Origin: Candidatus Raymondbacteria bacterium RIFOXYA2_FULL_49_16
GTDB lineage: Bacteria; Fibrobacterota; OXYB2-FULL-49-7; XYB2-FULL-49-35
Direction of reading: 5' to 3'
Assembly: GCA_001789205.1 (NCBI GenBank)
Contig: MFYT01000058.1
Span: 74,236 to 138,235, forward strand
DNA length: 64,000 nucleotides
The first letter of the stretch is position 1, and each line of letters opens with the position of its first letter. The notes beneath the pieces are model-generated. The model ran no database searches. It had not been told where the DNA came from and was given only the letters and a program-made list of their open reading frames with translations. The position numbers were made by a program, and so were the translations under genes. This document shows positions 50,546 through 58,161 of this stretch, in pieces.

Positions 50546-53021
50546 ACATCTGCGGTATTTTCACCGGAGCAATGCCCCAGATGTCACGCGCATACTGCCG
50601 AATAGCCCTGTCTGACGAGAACTTGCCCATATTGGCGACATTGAGGATCGATTTCCGCCACCAGGTTTCCGCTGACGCATAGGCCTGCGCCACAGTCTCC
50701 TGGCACTTCATGTACGACTCAAAATCAGCCAGTACCATATAGGGGTCCTGATTGAGCAGGGAATCAATCAGGGACCTGAAGATATCTCCTTCGTTCTGCG
50801 AAAATATACCCGATGAAATGCTGTCAATGGCAAGCCGCAATTCAGCGCATTGGTCGTAATAACCCCGCGGCCAATATCCTTTGGCGCCAAGCGCCTTGAC
50901 ATCTTCCGCCTTTAGGCCGAAGATGAAGATATTCTCCTCTCCTACTTCTTCCCGTATCTCAATGTTTGCGCCGTCAAGAGTGCCTATGGTAAGCGCGCCG
51001 TTGAGAGCAAACTTCATATTGCCCGTACCCGAAGCCTCGGTGCCTGCGGTTGAAATCTGCTCAGACACATCCACCGCGGGAATAATCTTTTCAGCAAGCG
51101 ATACGCTGTAGTTGGGTAAAAAAACCACCTTGAGCAGATCGCTGGTCTGGCGGTCGTTGTTAACAACCGCTGCCACGTTGTTGATGAGTTTGATGATAAG
51201 CTTAGCCATGTAATAGGACGGAGCCGCCTTGCCGCTGTAAATAAAGGTGCGCGGCACCAGGTCCGTAAGCGCGCCAGTCTTGAGCCGTGCATAGAGTGAG
51301 ATGACATGTAAAATATTCAAGTGCTGCCGTTTGTATTCGTGAAAGCGCTTGGCCTGGCAGTCGAATATGCTTGCCGGATCAAGCGTGATCCCGAGCGACT
51401 CTTTGACGTACTCGGCAAGACGCTGTTTATTGGCTTTTTTCTGCTTTTTCCACGCATCCTGCAATTTCTTGTCACCGGCAGATGAAGCAAGCTTCTGGAG
51501 CGCGTCGAGATCAGTGATCCAGCCTGCTCCAATTTTCCCGCTTATCATGTCCGCAAGTCCGGGATTGCATTTGAGCAGCCACCGCCGCTGGGTAATGCCG
51601 TTGGTGATATTCTGGAATTTCTTCGGAAAATACTCGTTAAAATCGCTGAAGGTGCGTGTCTTGAGCAGCTCGGTGTGCAGCTCTGCCACGCCATTGACAG
51701 CATGGCTTCCTACAATAGCCAGATTAGCCATTCGGATCTGCTTGTTCTCGCCCTCCTGGACAAGGGACATTCGCTCCAAACGTCCGGTGTGGCCCGGAAA
51801 CCTGACTGCTATGGCCGAAAGAAACCGTTCGTTTATCTGGTAGATAAGTTCCAGGTGACGGGGAAGCAGATACCCCAGCAGGCCCACGGACCACCTCTCG
51901 AGCGCCTCGCTCATGAGCGTGTGATTGGTGTAGGCAAAAACTTTGACAGTAATATCCCAGGCCTTGTCCCAGGGCAGTCCCTCATCATCAATCAATACGC
52001 GCATGAGTTCAGGAATGGCGATCGCGGGATGGGTGTCGTTGAGCTGCATGGCCACCTTGTCCGCAAAGTTTTTCAGGGAGGAGTGCTTCTTCTTGTGGCG
52101 CCTGATAATATCCTGTATCGAAGCGGCCACAAAAAAGTATTCCTGCTTCAGCCGCAGTTCCTTGCCACCGCGCAGGTCGTCGCGCGGGTAGAGTATCTTG
52201 CTTAAACTCTCGGAAAGTACTCGCGATTCGTACGCCTTGAAATATTCGCCGCTGTTAAAATACTGGAAATCAAACTCATTGCTCGATCGGGCTGACCAAA
52301 GTCTGAGTGTGTTCACTGTATTATTGCAGAAACCCGGAATGCAGACATCGTAGGGCATGGCAAGAATGACCTGCGTATCGACCCAGCGGGCGATCTCTTT
52401 TCCTTTATCGTCGCGCATGTGCTCAACCCGTCCGTAGAACCTGACCGGATACAGAGTGTTGGGTCGCGGGATTTCCCAGGGATTGCCTTCGCCGATCCAC
52501 TGGTCAGGCGCTTCTTTCTGGTAGCCATTCTCAATTTTTTGGTGAAAAAGACCGTACTCGTACCGAATGCCGTAGCCGTATCCCGGAAGCTGCAGCGTGG
52601 CCATGGAATCAAGATAGCAGGCGGCAAGCCGTCCCAGACCGCCGTTGCCCAGACCCGAATCGACCTCCTCCTCCCGAAGCTCGTCAAGATCGTATCCCAG
52701 CTGTTCGAGCATGGTCTTGGCTGTGGCGAAAATACCCATATTGTACAGAGCGTTTCCCAGGGTTCTTCCCATTAGAAATTCCAGGGAAAGATAATACAGG
52801 CGTTTTACGTCCTTATTGTAATAAGTTTGCTGTGTTCTAATCCAGCGTTCAATAAGCCTGTCCTGGGCCGATAGCGCGACACTGTAGAAAAAATCCCGCG
52901 CCTGCGCCGTATGCTGGTCCTTTGCCAGCGAATACTCCATGTGATTCAGCAGCGACAAAGAGATGGAGCGGCTGTCCATTCCTTTGTGAATAATCTCCCA
53001 GGAGGCGCTTTTCTTTTTCAT
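50544..53021 (-). CDS. glgP: Glycogen/alpha-glucan phosphorylase
   Basis: 825 residues, full family length. NGGLGRLAACYLDSMATLQL, YGIRYEYGLFHQKIENGYQ, GYLLPRHLELIYQIN, RFHEYKRQHLNILHVI and the PLP site EASGTGNMKFALNGALTIG are all present. It releases glucose-1-phosphate from storage glucan. It starts 15 bases after the DUF2156 gene ends, so GNAT-DUF2156-glgP probably form one transcript, an unusual partnership. Confidence 0.97.
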   Translation of the reverse strand: MKKKSASWEIIHKGMDSRSISLSLLNHMEYSLAKDQHTAQARDFFYSVALSAQDRLIERWIRTQQTYYNKDVKRLYYLSLEFLMGRTLGNALYNMGIFATAKTMLEQLGYDLDELREEEVDSGLGNGGLGRLAACYLDSMATLQLPGYGYGIRYEYGLFHQKIENGYQKEAPDQWIGEGNPWEIPRPNTLYPVRFYGRVEHMRDDKGKEIARWVDTQVILAMPYDVCIPGFCNNTVNTLRLWSARSSNEFDFQYFNSGEYFKAYESRVLSESLSKILYPRDDLRGGKELRLKQEYFFVAASIQDIIRRHKKKHSSLKNFADKVAMQLNDTHPAIAIPELMRVLIDDEGLPWDKAWDITVKVFAYTNHTLMSEALERWSVGLLGYLLPRHLELIYQINERFLSAIAVRFPGHTGRLERMSLVQEGENKQIRMANLAIVGSHAVNGVAELHTELLKTRTFSDFNEYFPKKFQNITNGITQRRWLLKCNPGLADMISGKIGAGWITDLDALQKLASSAGDKKLQDAWKKQKKANKQRLAEYVKESLGITLDPASIFDCQAKRFHEYKRQHLNILHVISLYARLKTGALTDLVPRTFIYSGKAAPSYYMAKLIIKLINNVAAVVNNDRQTSDLLKVVFLPNYSVSLAEKIIPAVDVSEQISTAGTEASGTGNMKFALNGALTIGTLDGANIEIREEVGEENIFIFGLKAEDVKALGAKGYWPRGYYDQCAELRLAIDSISSGIFSQNEGDIFRSLIDSLLNQDPYMVLADFESYMKCQETVAQAYASAETWWRKSILNVANMGKFSSDRAIRQYARDIWGIAPVKIPQM

Positions 53022-53036
53022 GGTAGCATCCCTTTC

Positions 53037-53984
53037 TTACGATGAAAACGTCAGGACCAATGCCTCGGCAAGACGCATTGGATAGTATGATTCCTTGGAC
53101 TGGCGAAGTCCTGGATCGCCCAGGTCTTCCTCACGGTTTATGTGTGCATAGCCCCTCTCCTGAATGGCCCGCGCGGTTTCCTGGTTGACCACTTGATACA
53201 AACCTTTGAACGCGCGCAAGGCATGTTCAAAATGAACTACCATGGTATCAGCGTTCTGCGGCTCAAAAATAGAGAAGGCAGCGGGTTTGCCCTCAATGCG
53301 AATCAATATGCCGTCAAAGGAAAGGTGGGGAAAGAGACGCACTGCGTCGCCCACTGCGAGCGTCTCCTGCTCAAGATGCGGGCTCGCGGCGTCGTGCCGT
53401 TCGCTTTGCGCTCCCTTGACCACGGTGCGACATTCACCTATCGTGGTATCGGAAAGTGTTTCAACCGTCCACGAGTACTCTTTTCGTGCCTGGGCGATGA
53501 GGTTACGCTTTTTCGAGAACCTGCGCCCTGCCAGTTTTGCAAGGTCTTCGGTCTGATACAGGTAATTGTAATTGTCCCGTTCGTTGCTCACGGAAAAATG
53601 GGCCGCAAAATCAGGAAAGGCCTGCACAAAGGCAGGATCAACACCCACAATGCGGAGCGGATATTTCAATGCGCCCGCCTCTGCAAGAACCTGTTTCTGC
53701 GACTCTTTTGAAAAGAGGCCCAGCGGCTGGAGCAGGTATCTTTTATTTTCAGCCGGAGACAGACAGGAAATAAGCAGCGTGCCTCGTTCCGGAAAAACCC
53801 ACTGGTATTGATAAGTGGCGTTCCATGCGGCCAGGCAGCTCAGTGTATATCCGGAAAGCGGATGCGGGTGCGCACGCAGAAACGTGTCGAGTATTGGCCA
53901 GCCCTGTTCCTCAAGCGGAAGAAAGGCGCTGCCAAGAAAAGACTTTGTCTTAGGTATTTTGTTACACGATCCGCATTGGGACAT
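53037..53984 (-). CDS. DUF2156 (phosphatidylglycerol lysyltransferase C-terminal-like) protein
   Basis: 315 residues from ATG 53982-53984. This start overlaps the end of the GNAT gene by 23 bases; longer frames overlap it further. A short Cys pair (CGSC) opens the protein. The double GNAT-like fold of DUF2156 is supported by NYLYQTEDLAKLAGRRFSKK, LIAQARKEY, FDGILIRIEGKPAAFSIFE, and HFEHALRAFKGLYQVVNQET, then INREEDLGDPGLRQSKESYY near the end. Such domains transfer amino-acyl groups in MprF, but stand-alone bacterial members are of unknown function. No membrane segment. Confidence 0.85.
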   Translation of the reverse strand: MSQCGSCNKIPKTKSFLGSAFLPLEEQGWPILDTFLRAHPHPLSGYTLSCLAAWNATYQYQWVFPERGTLLISCLSPAENKRYLLQPLGLFSKESQKQVLAEAGALKYPLRIVGVDPAFVQAFPDFAAHFSVSNERDNYNYLYQTEDLAKLAGRRFSKKRNLIAQARKEYSWTVETLSDTTIGECRTVVKGAQSERHDAASPHLEQETLAVGDAVRLFPHLSFDGILIRIEGKPAAFSIFEPQNADTMVVHFEHALRAFKGLYQVVNQETARAIQERGYAHINREEDLGDPGLRQSKESYYPMRLAEALVLTFSS

Positions 53985-54363
53985 AGTTTTCCATTTCTTT
54001 GAATCCCAGCCTTGCATAAAATTCTTTTGTTCCAGGCTGGGCAAGAAGGCAGATCCATTCAATGGCCCGTTCTCTGCAAAATGCTGCCAGCCGCGTTACC
54101 AGTTCGCGTCCAATACCTTTACCGCGGAAAGCCACGGCAACGACAATGTCCTGGATATACGCGTCGCTTGCACCGTCGCTGACCACCCGGCCCATGCCCG
54201 CAATCCCGCCTGTATCAGTTTTGACTACCATGAAACAGAAGCTTCCGGCTATCATGGCAGGAATGATGTCACGGCTGTGCGCGCTCTCCTGCCACCAGCC
54301 AGCCTCTTGGTAGAGGCTGACAATGGCATCAATCGGCGCCTTGGTCACAATTTCGTAGCGCAT
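53962..54363 (-). CDS. GNAT family N-acetyltransferase
   Basis: 133 residues from ATG 54361-54363; an in-frame ATG ten codons upstream is an alternative. Acetyl-CoA binding segment VVAVAFRGKGIGRELVTRLAA and the C-terminal KEFYARLGFKEMENYVP are typical GNAT motifs; MGRVVSDGASDAYIQDIVV is the central strand. Substrate unknown. It leads into DUF2156 and glgP on the same strand and is divergent from the small plus-strand gene at 54449. Confidence 0.88.
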   Translation of the reverse strand: MRYEIVTKAPIDAIVSLYQEAGWWQESAHSRDIIPAMIAGSFCFMVVKTDTGGIAGMGRVVSDGASDAYIQDIVVAVAFRGKGIGRELVTRLAAFCRERAIEWICLLAQPGTKEFYARLGFKEMENYVPMRIV

Positions 54364-54448
54364 GGGTAGGATATAAAATATTAATATTTCCACTGAAAAA
54401 GATGTTATTTTCTTTACAGGAACCCGACTATAACGTTAAGGAGGTACC

Positions 54449-54673
54449 ATGGGATCAAAACGGACGCTCAAACCCATTCCGCGGACCAAAGTTAAAATAT
54501 TCAGGATCGCGAACCGCAGGGGGTTTGCCGCTATCTGCTACATGAACCTGACCGAGGGATCGTCGCCTTTCAAGGCATATTGCCGTATGCAGAAGGCAGT
54601 AAAAAGAATGGGGTTTTGTCTCCCGGACATCATGGTCGATGCTGCAAAGTCACTAGTCCGCAAGACAATCTGA
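54449..54673 (+). CDS. Small basic protein of unknown function
   Basis: 74 residues with a very strong ribosome site, AAGGAGGT, six bases before the ATG. The first 30 residues are rich in Lys and Arg (GSKRTLKPIPRTKVKIF), then a compact segment with three cysteines (ICYMN, YCRMQKAVKRMGFCLP). The strong translation signal and separate placement suggest real expression. No family recognised; small size and charge could suit nucleic-acid binding, but that is a guess. Confidence 0.6.
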   Translation: MGSKRTLKPIPRTKVKIFRIANRRGFAAICYMNLTEGSSPFKAYCRMQKAVKRMGFCLPDIMVDAAKSLVRKTI

Positions 54674-54735
54674 AAATATCTTTTTGTGTGTCCCATTATT
54701 TAAAAAATATTGCATTTATTTAATGTAAATTATAT

Positions 54736-54750
54736 ATTACATTATGTAAT
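54736..54750. promoter_or_regulatory. Palindromic operator upstream of the membrane protein/HTH pair
   Basis: ATTACATTATGTAAT is a perfect 7-1-7 palindrome. A further ATGTAA (54723-54728) lies just upstream, pairing with TTACAT. TATAAT at 54765-54770 could be the -10 box, with TTATGT overlapping the palindrome as -35; a protein bound here would then block polymerase. With that -10 the transcript would start within a few bases of the ATG at 54780 and be nearly leaderless. Confidence 0.55.
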
Positions 54751-54779
54751 GTATAGCATACCCGTATAATGGGGGCATT

Positions 54780-55187
54780 ATGAACGCAAATCAGAAAAGA
54801 GCCTGGTTTAATCTAGGTGTTTCGCTGCTATTCCTTATCACCTTTTTTGCCCTATTATTTCTGAAAGGGTTTCCATGGCCATATGCTGCCTTTCTTTGGG
54901 CGCTGCTCTTTGTGGTCCATTTCTTTGCTTTTAGAGGCCCCAATACGTACGATGAGCGTGACGCGCTTATTATACGCAAAAGCAAACGCATCGCCTTTGG
55001 TGTTTTCTGGGTTCTTCTTGTAGGAAGTAGTATGGTATTCTGGACTTTTCATCGTAATGGAACTATAACCGTGCAAGCAGATATAGTACCGTCCATGATC
55101 TCTTTTGGAACCATTGTTATTGTATGCGCTGAGTCGGTCGCCACGCTACTGCTGTACCAGATCCCGTTGAAGAGCGGCAGGGAATGA
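54780..55187 (+). CDS. Small four-helix membrane protein paired with HTH regulator
   Basis: 135 residues with four membrane helices (about 12-30, 32-50, 70-88, 105-125) and a cytoplasmic loop containing GPNTYDERDALIIRKSKR. The DERD-x-I-x-KS motif between helix pairs resembles DUF2178-type proteins, which are typically encoded next to a YozG-like HTH regulator, as here (6 bases downstream). Function unknown. Confidence 0.75.
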   Translation: MNANQKRAWFNLGVSLLFLITFFALLFLKGFPWPYAAFLWALLFVVHFFAFRGPNTYDERDALIIRKSKRIAFGVFWVLLVGSSMVFWTFHRNGTITVQADIVPSMISFGTIVIVCAESVATLLLYQIPLKSGRE

Positions 55188-55193
55188 CCTGCC

Positions 55194-55403
55194 ATGACCA
55201 AAATCCGGTTCACCAACAGTATCCGCCGTCTTCGCTTCGAACAGAATGAGATGACCCAGGAAGAGCTTGCGCAAAAGGTTGGCATCACACGCCAGACCAT
55301 CATCGCTTTAGAGGCGGGAAAATATTTACCCTCTCTGGAACTGGCCTTTCGATTGGCAAAAGTCTTTGGCGTAACGGTCGAAAAAGTGTTTCACTACGGA
55401 TGA
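55194..55403 (+). CDS. Cro/CI-type HTH transcriptional regulator
   Basis: 69 residues that are nearly all helix-turn-helix: [20 protein letters not shown] is helices 2-3, then [20 protein letters not shown]. The short form ending VTVEKVF matches the YozG-like regulators that accompany small membrane proteins. It probably represses its own two-gene transcript through the palindrome at 54736-54750. Convergent with the GntR-type gene; stops are four bases apart. Confidence 0.9.
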   Translation: MTKIRFTNSIRRLRFEQNEMTQEELAQKVGITRQTIIALEAGKYLPSLELAFRLAKVFGVTVEKVFHYG

Positions 55404-55407
55404 TGTC

Positions 55408-56460
55408 TCACCGGATATCAACCGGCATATACTGGATAAGCGGCTGTTTTGGATTGCCGTCAATGAGCTCCATAAGGGTCTCGGCCGCCCTGGCGCCCAT
55501 GGCACGCGTGTCCCAATGACACAGCGAAACCCTATTCCCCGCAAACAGAAGCTCCTCCTGAAGATCGGCAAACAGTACCGCGTGCCTTTTAGCTGCGTCA
55601 AATAGTGCATTGTTCTCAACCACCTCTTTTGCCTGGCGAAGAAACGTCGTGCTCGCACATATGTAACCAGTACACTCGGGGTGCTGACGCAGCGCATTTC
55701 CCATGCGCTCTTTCAAAGTCTCATCATGGGGAAAATAAAAGGCGCGCACCTGTTTCATTTTCCGTATGCGCGCGTGCGCCTCTATGCCCTGCCACCAGTA
55801 ATAATGGTCAATATCGTTGATTCCCAGCTCTTTTTGAAAAGCACCGAAAAACAGGATGTTCCGATGGCCAACCTCCATGAGCGTGTTGAGAGCAATGGCG
55901 CCGGCGCGCGCATGGTCAACCGTTACCTGCGGTACCTGAAGATTGTAATCCACAAAATCGCAGCAGACCGCAGGTATCTTATAGGCCTTCAGCCCGCCAT
56001 ACAGGAGCGGATCGTAAAACGAATACGCAATAACACCCGAAACGCAGGTTGAAAAAACTTCCCGCAGATATTCATCCATGTTTTTTGCGTCCCGGGCAAT
56101 GCAGACAAGATTTGCCTTTCCCGTGCGTCTGCATACATCTTCCATGCCCTGATACGCTTTTCGGAATACATGCAGGTCCATCTGCTTTGACAGATGTTCA
56201 TTGATAAGTACGCCTATTCTTTTTTCCTGTCTGACCTTCAGATAATTCTTTGGTCTGCGCTCCAGAACATAGGTCCCTTTGGACTTGGTCCTTTTTACCA
56301 GCCCGTCGTTTTCAAGAAGTCTGACCGCCTTGTTCACAGTGGTAAGACTATACCCGTATTGTTTTATCAGATCGAGCGTATGGGGAATGCGCGTACCCAC
56401 TCCATACACGCTGTTTTCAATCTCTTTTTTTAATCTTCCGTAAAGAGTCAGGTATTTCAT
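55408..56460 (-). CDS. GntR-type regulator with LacI-like ligand-binding domain
   Basis: 350 residues. The first 70 form a GntR winged helix (YGRLKKEIENSVYGVGTRIP, LTTVNKAVRLLENDGLVKR, KGTYVLERR). From about 80 the protein is a periplasmic-binding-protein fold of the LacI/GalR kind (RIGVLINEHLS, GVIAYSFYDPLLYGG, VTVDHARAGAIALNTLMEVG, ILFFGAF). This AraR-like layout usually senses a sugar. Divergent from the metallophosphoesterase gene across a very AT-rich gap with direct repeats. Confidence 0.9.
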   Translation of the reverse strand: MKYLTLYGRLKKEIENSVYGVGTRIPHTLDLIKQYGYSLTTVNKAVRLLENDGLVKRTKSKGTYVLERRPKNYLKVRQEKRIGVLINEHLSKQMDLHVFRKAYQGMEDVCRRTGKANLVCIARDAKNMDEYLREVFSTCVSGVIAYSFYDPLLYGGLKAYKIPAVCCDFVDYNLQVPQVTVDHARAGAIALNTLMEVGHRNILFFGAFQKELGINDIDHYYWWQGIEAHARIRKMKQVRAFYFPHDETLKERMGNALRQHPECTGYICASTTFLRQAKEVVENNALFDAAKRHAVLFADLQEELLFAGNRVSLCHWDTRAMGARAAETLMELIDGNPKQPLIQYMPVDIR

Positions 56461-56635
56461 AGAAACCTATTAATTTTATTAATATACTATTAATATACTC
56501 TTTTATTATTAATTTGAGTTAATAATTATTATTTTAAGCATTTTATTAATTTTTTTATACCTCTTTTATTTATCTAAAAAGTAACACAAGAGATATATTT
56601 ATTACAGGAGATCCAAGGTTAAAAGAGGAGACGTC
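56461..56635. promoter_or_regulatory. AT-rich divergent regulatory region with tandem 11-bp repeat
   Basis: The gap is almost entirely A and T. ATTAATATACT occurs twice back to back (56478-56488 and 56489-56499), one helical turn apart, and further ATTAAT words are scattered through it. Position between a GntR/LacI-type regulator and a secreted phosphoesterase suggests operator sites. A ribosome site AGAGGAG precedes the phosphoesterase ATG. Confidence 0.5.
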
Positions 56636-58147
56636 ATGAAAATAGCAGTACTAGTATGTATTCTGTCACTCAATGTTTTTGCGGGAATAATACAACACCC
56701 CTACATGTACCTGGATACTGACAATCCTTCTACGGCGATCTTCATCCATTGGAAGGGTGGTGAAGGCTCTGTTCATTATGGTATCGGAGACTATGCATCT
56801 ACCGCAATTGGAACCGATGAAGTCCATCTGACGGGCCTTGTGCCGCACGCGAAATACCAATGGTTTCTGGTTGTTGATGGCGACACCGGAGAAATGGGCG
56901 GTTTTCAACTCGATCCTGGCGGCGGCAATCCCATTAAAATGGTTTTATTCGGCGATACTCAATACATGGATTCGGTTGTTGTCCGGTTCTTTCAATATGC
57001 CCACAGTCACAGACCGGATCTGATAATAATCGTCGGCGATCTTCTTACCATGAACAACTCGATGTGCGTTGGATGCAACGACTTTGACCGGTTCTTCAAT
57101 TTCTATCCAGCCCTTTTTGCAAATGCGCTCATCGTTCCGGTCAAGGGTAATCACGACAGTGACATTCCCTATTTCCAAACCCATTTTCCCCATATTCCCG
57201 CCTCTCTCGAACCCTCTGCGACCGCTGAACAGCAAATTGCGCGTAACTATATGGTCGACTACGGCAACGTCTCCCTCAGCGTTAATGCGAACCAGCAGTC
57301 TGAAGGATGGTCATATTCATCCCTGAAAACATTCTGGACCACTGTGCTCAACCGCCGCATCGCTGACAACACACTCCGTCCCATTGTCATTGGCCTGTCT
57401 CACTATGGGGCAGAGGGCTCGCAATATGTGGGTCCTGTATATGAAACGCGGCACGGCGCGATCTGGTACAATGGTCATGAACATTATTATATGAGAACAA
57501 AATGGCTGCAGTCAATGGCTGATGGAGGAATTGCGAGCGTAAGTGAAACACAGGCGCAAAATCACATGGTGTATTGCTACGCAGGCCAGGCCGCGGCTAT
57601 CAGAGAGTGTTCTCCTGGCGGTGGATGCTATGCAGGCTGTTGGGACGAGAGCTCGGCAGCGTATCACAACTGTTCAACAGACCCCACGCCTGCACGCCTT
57701 ATGAGCGTTGTCGAAGTAACGGGGCAAGGCGTCATTACGCACAAGGCTTTTGCAGCCACAAACCAGAACGGAACCTCAATGAACGAACATCCTGTGGTGG
57801 ACTCGTTCACTGTCGATAAACAGGCCGAAGTGGCCGAATTTCTTGTCTCTACAGCGCACGAGAAAACAGGAGACGTATTACAAAACCCTACTGTCCAGGC
57901 GTTTCCCAACCCATTCAATCCAGCTACACAGATAACTGTCAGCGGTTTTTCCTCACGGGAAAACGCACCTGCTCTGGCAATTCATGATCTGACGGGGAAA
58001 AAAATAGCACAGATTGCCGCTGTAGCGCGCAAAGGGAATACACTCGAATACGCCTGGGACGCAGCGGGTCTTCCAGCGGGTGTGTATATTGCAGCATGGC
58101 GTTGCGGAAGCGCTTCAGTGGTCATGCGGCTGGCACTGGTAAAATAA
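56636..58147 (+). CDS. Secreted metallophosphoesterase with type IX-like sorting domain
   Basis: 503 residues. Signal peptide KIAVLVCILSLNVFA; an N-terminal Ig-like domain resembling that of purple acid phosphatases (about 20-95; VHLTGLVPHAKYQWFLVVDG). The calcineurin-type catalytic core runs from MVLFGDTQYMD through IIIVGDLLTMN, VPVKGNHDSDIPYF, GLSHYG and YNGHEHYYMR, all metal ligands apparently intact. The C-terminus (AFPNPFNPATQITVSGF ... GVYIAAWRCGSASVVMRL) is a sorting domain. Likely a surface phosphatase or phosphodiesterase. Confidence 0.9.
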   Translation: MKIAVLVCILSLNVFAGIIQHPYMYLDTDNPSTAIFIHWKGGEGSVHYGIGDYASTAIGTDEVHLTGLVPHAKYQWFLVVDGDTGEMGGFQLDPGGGNPIKMVLFGDTQYMDSVVVRFFQYAHSHRPDLIIIVGDLLTMNNSMCVGCNDFDRFFNFYPALFANALIVPVKGNHDSDIPYFQTHFPHIPASLEPSATAEQQIARNYMVDYGNVSLSVNANQQSEGWSYSSLKTFWTTVLNRRIADNTLRPIVIGLSHYGAEGSQYVGPVYETRHGAIWYNGHEHYYMRTKWLQSMADGGIASVSETQAQNHMVYCYAGQAAAIRECSPGGGCYAGCWDESSAAYHNCSTDPTPARLMSVVEVTGQGVITHKAFAATNQNGTSMNEHPVVDSFTVDKQAEVAEFLVSTAHEKTGDVLQNPTVQAFPNPFNPATQITVSGFSSRENAPALAIHDLTGKKIAQIAAVARKGNTLEYAWDAAGLPAGVYIAAWRCGSASVVMRLALVK

Positions 58148-58161
58148 TTTTTAAGAAAACT

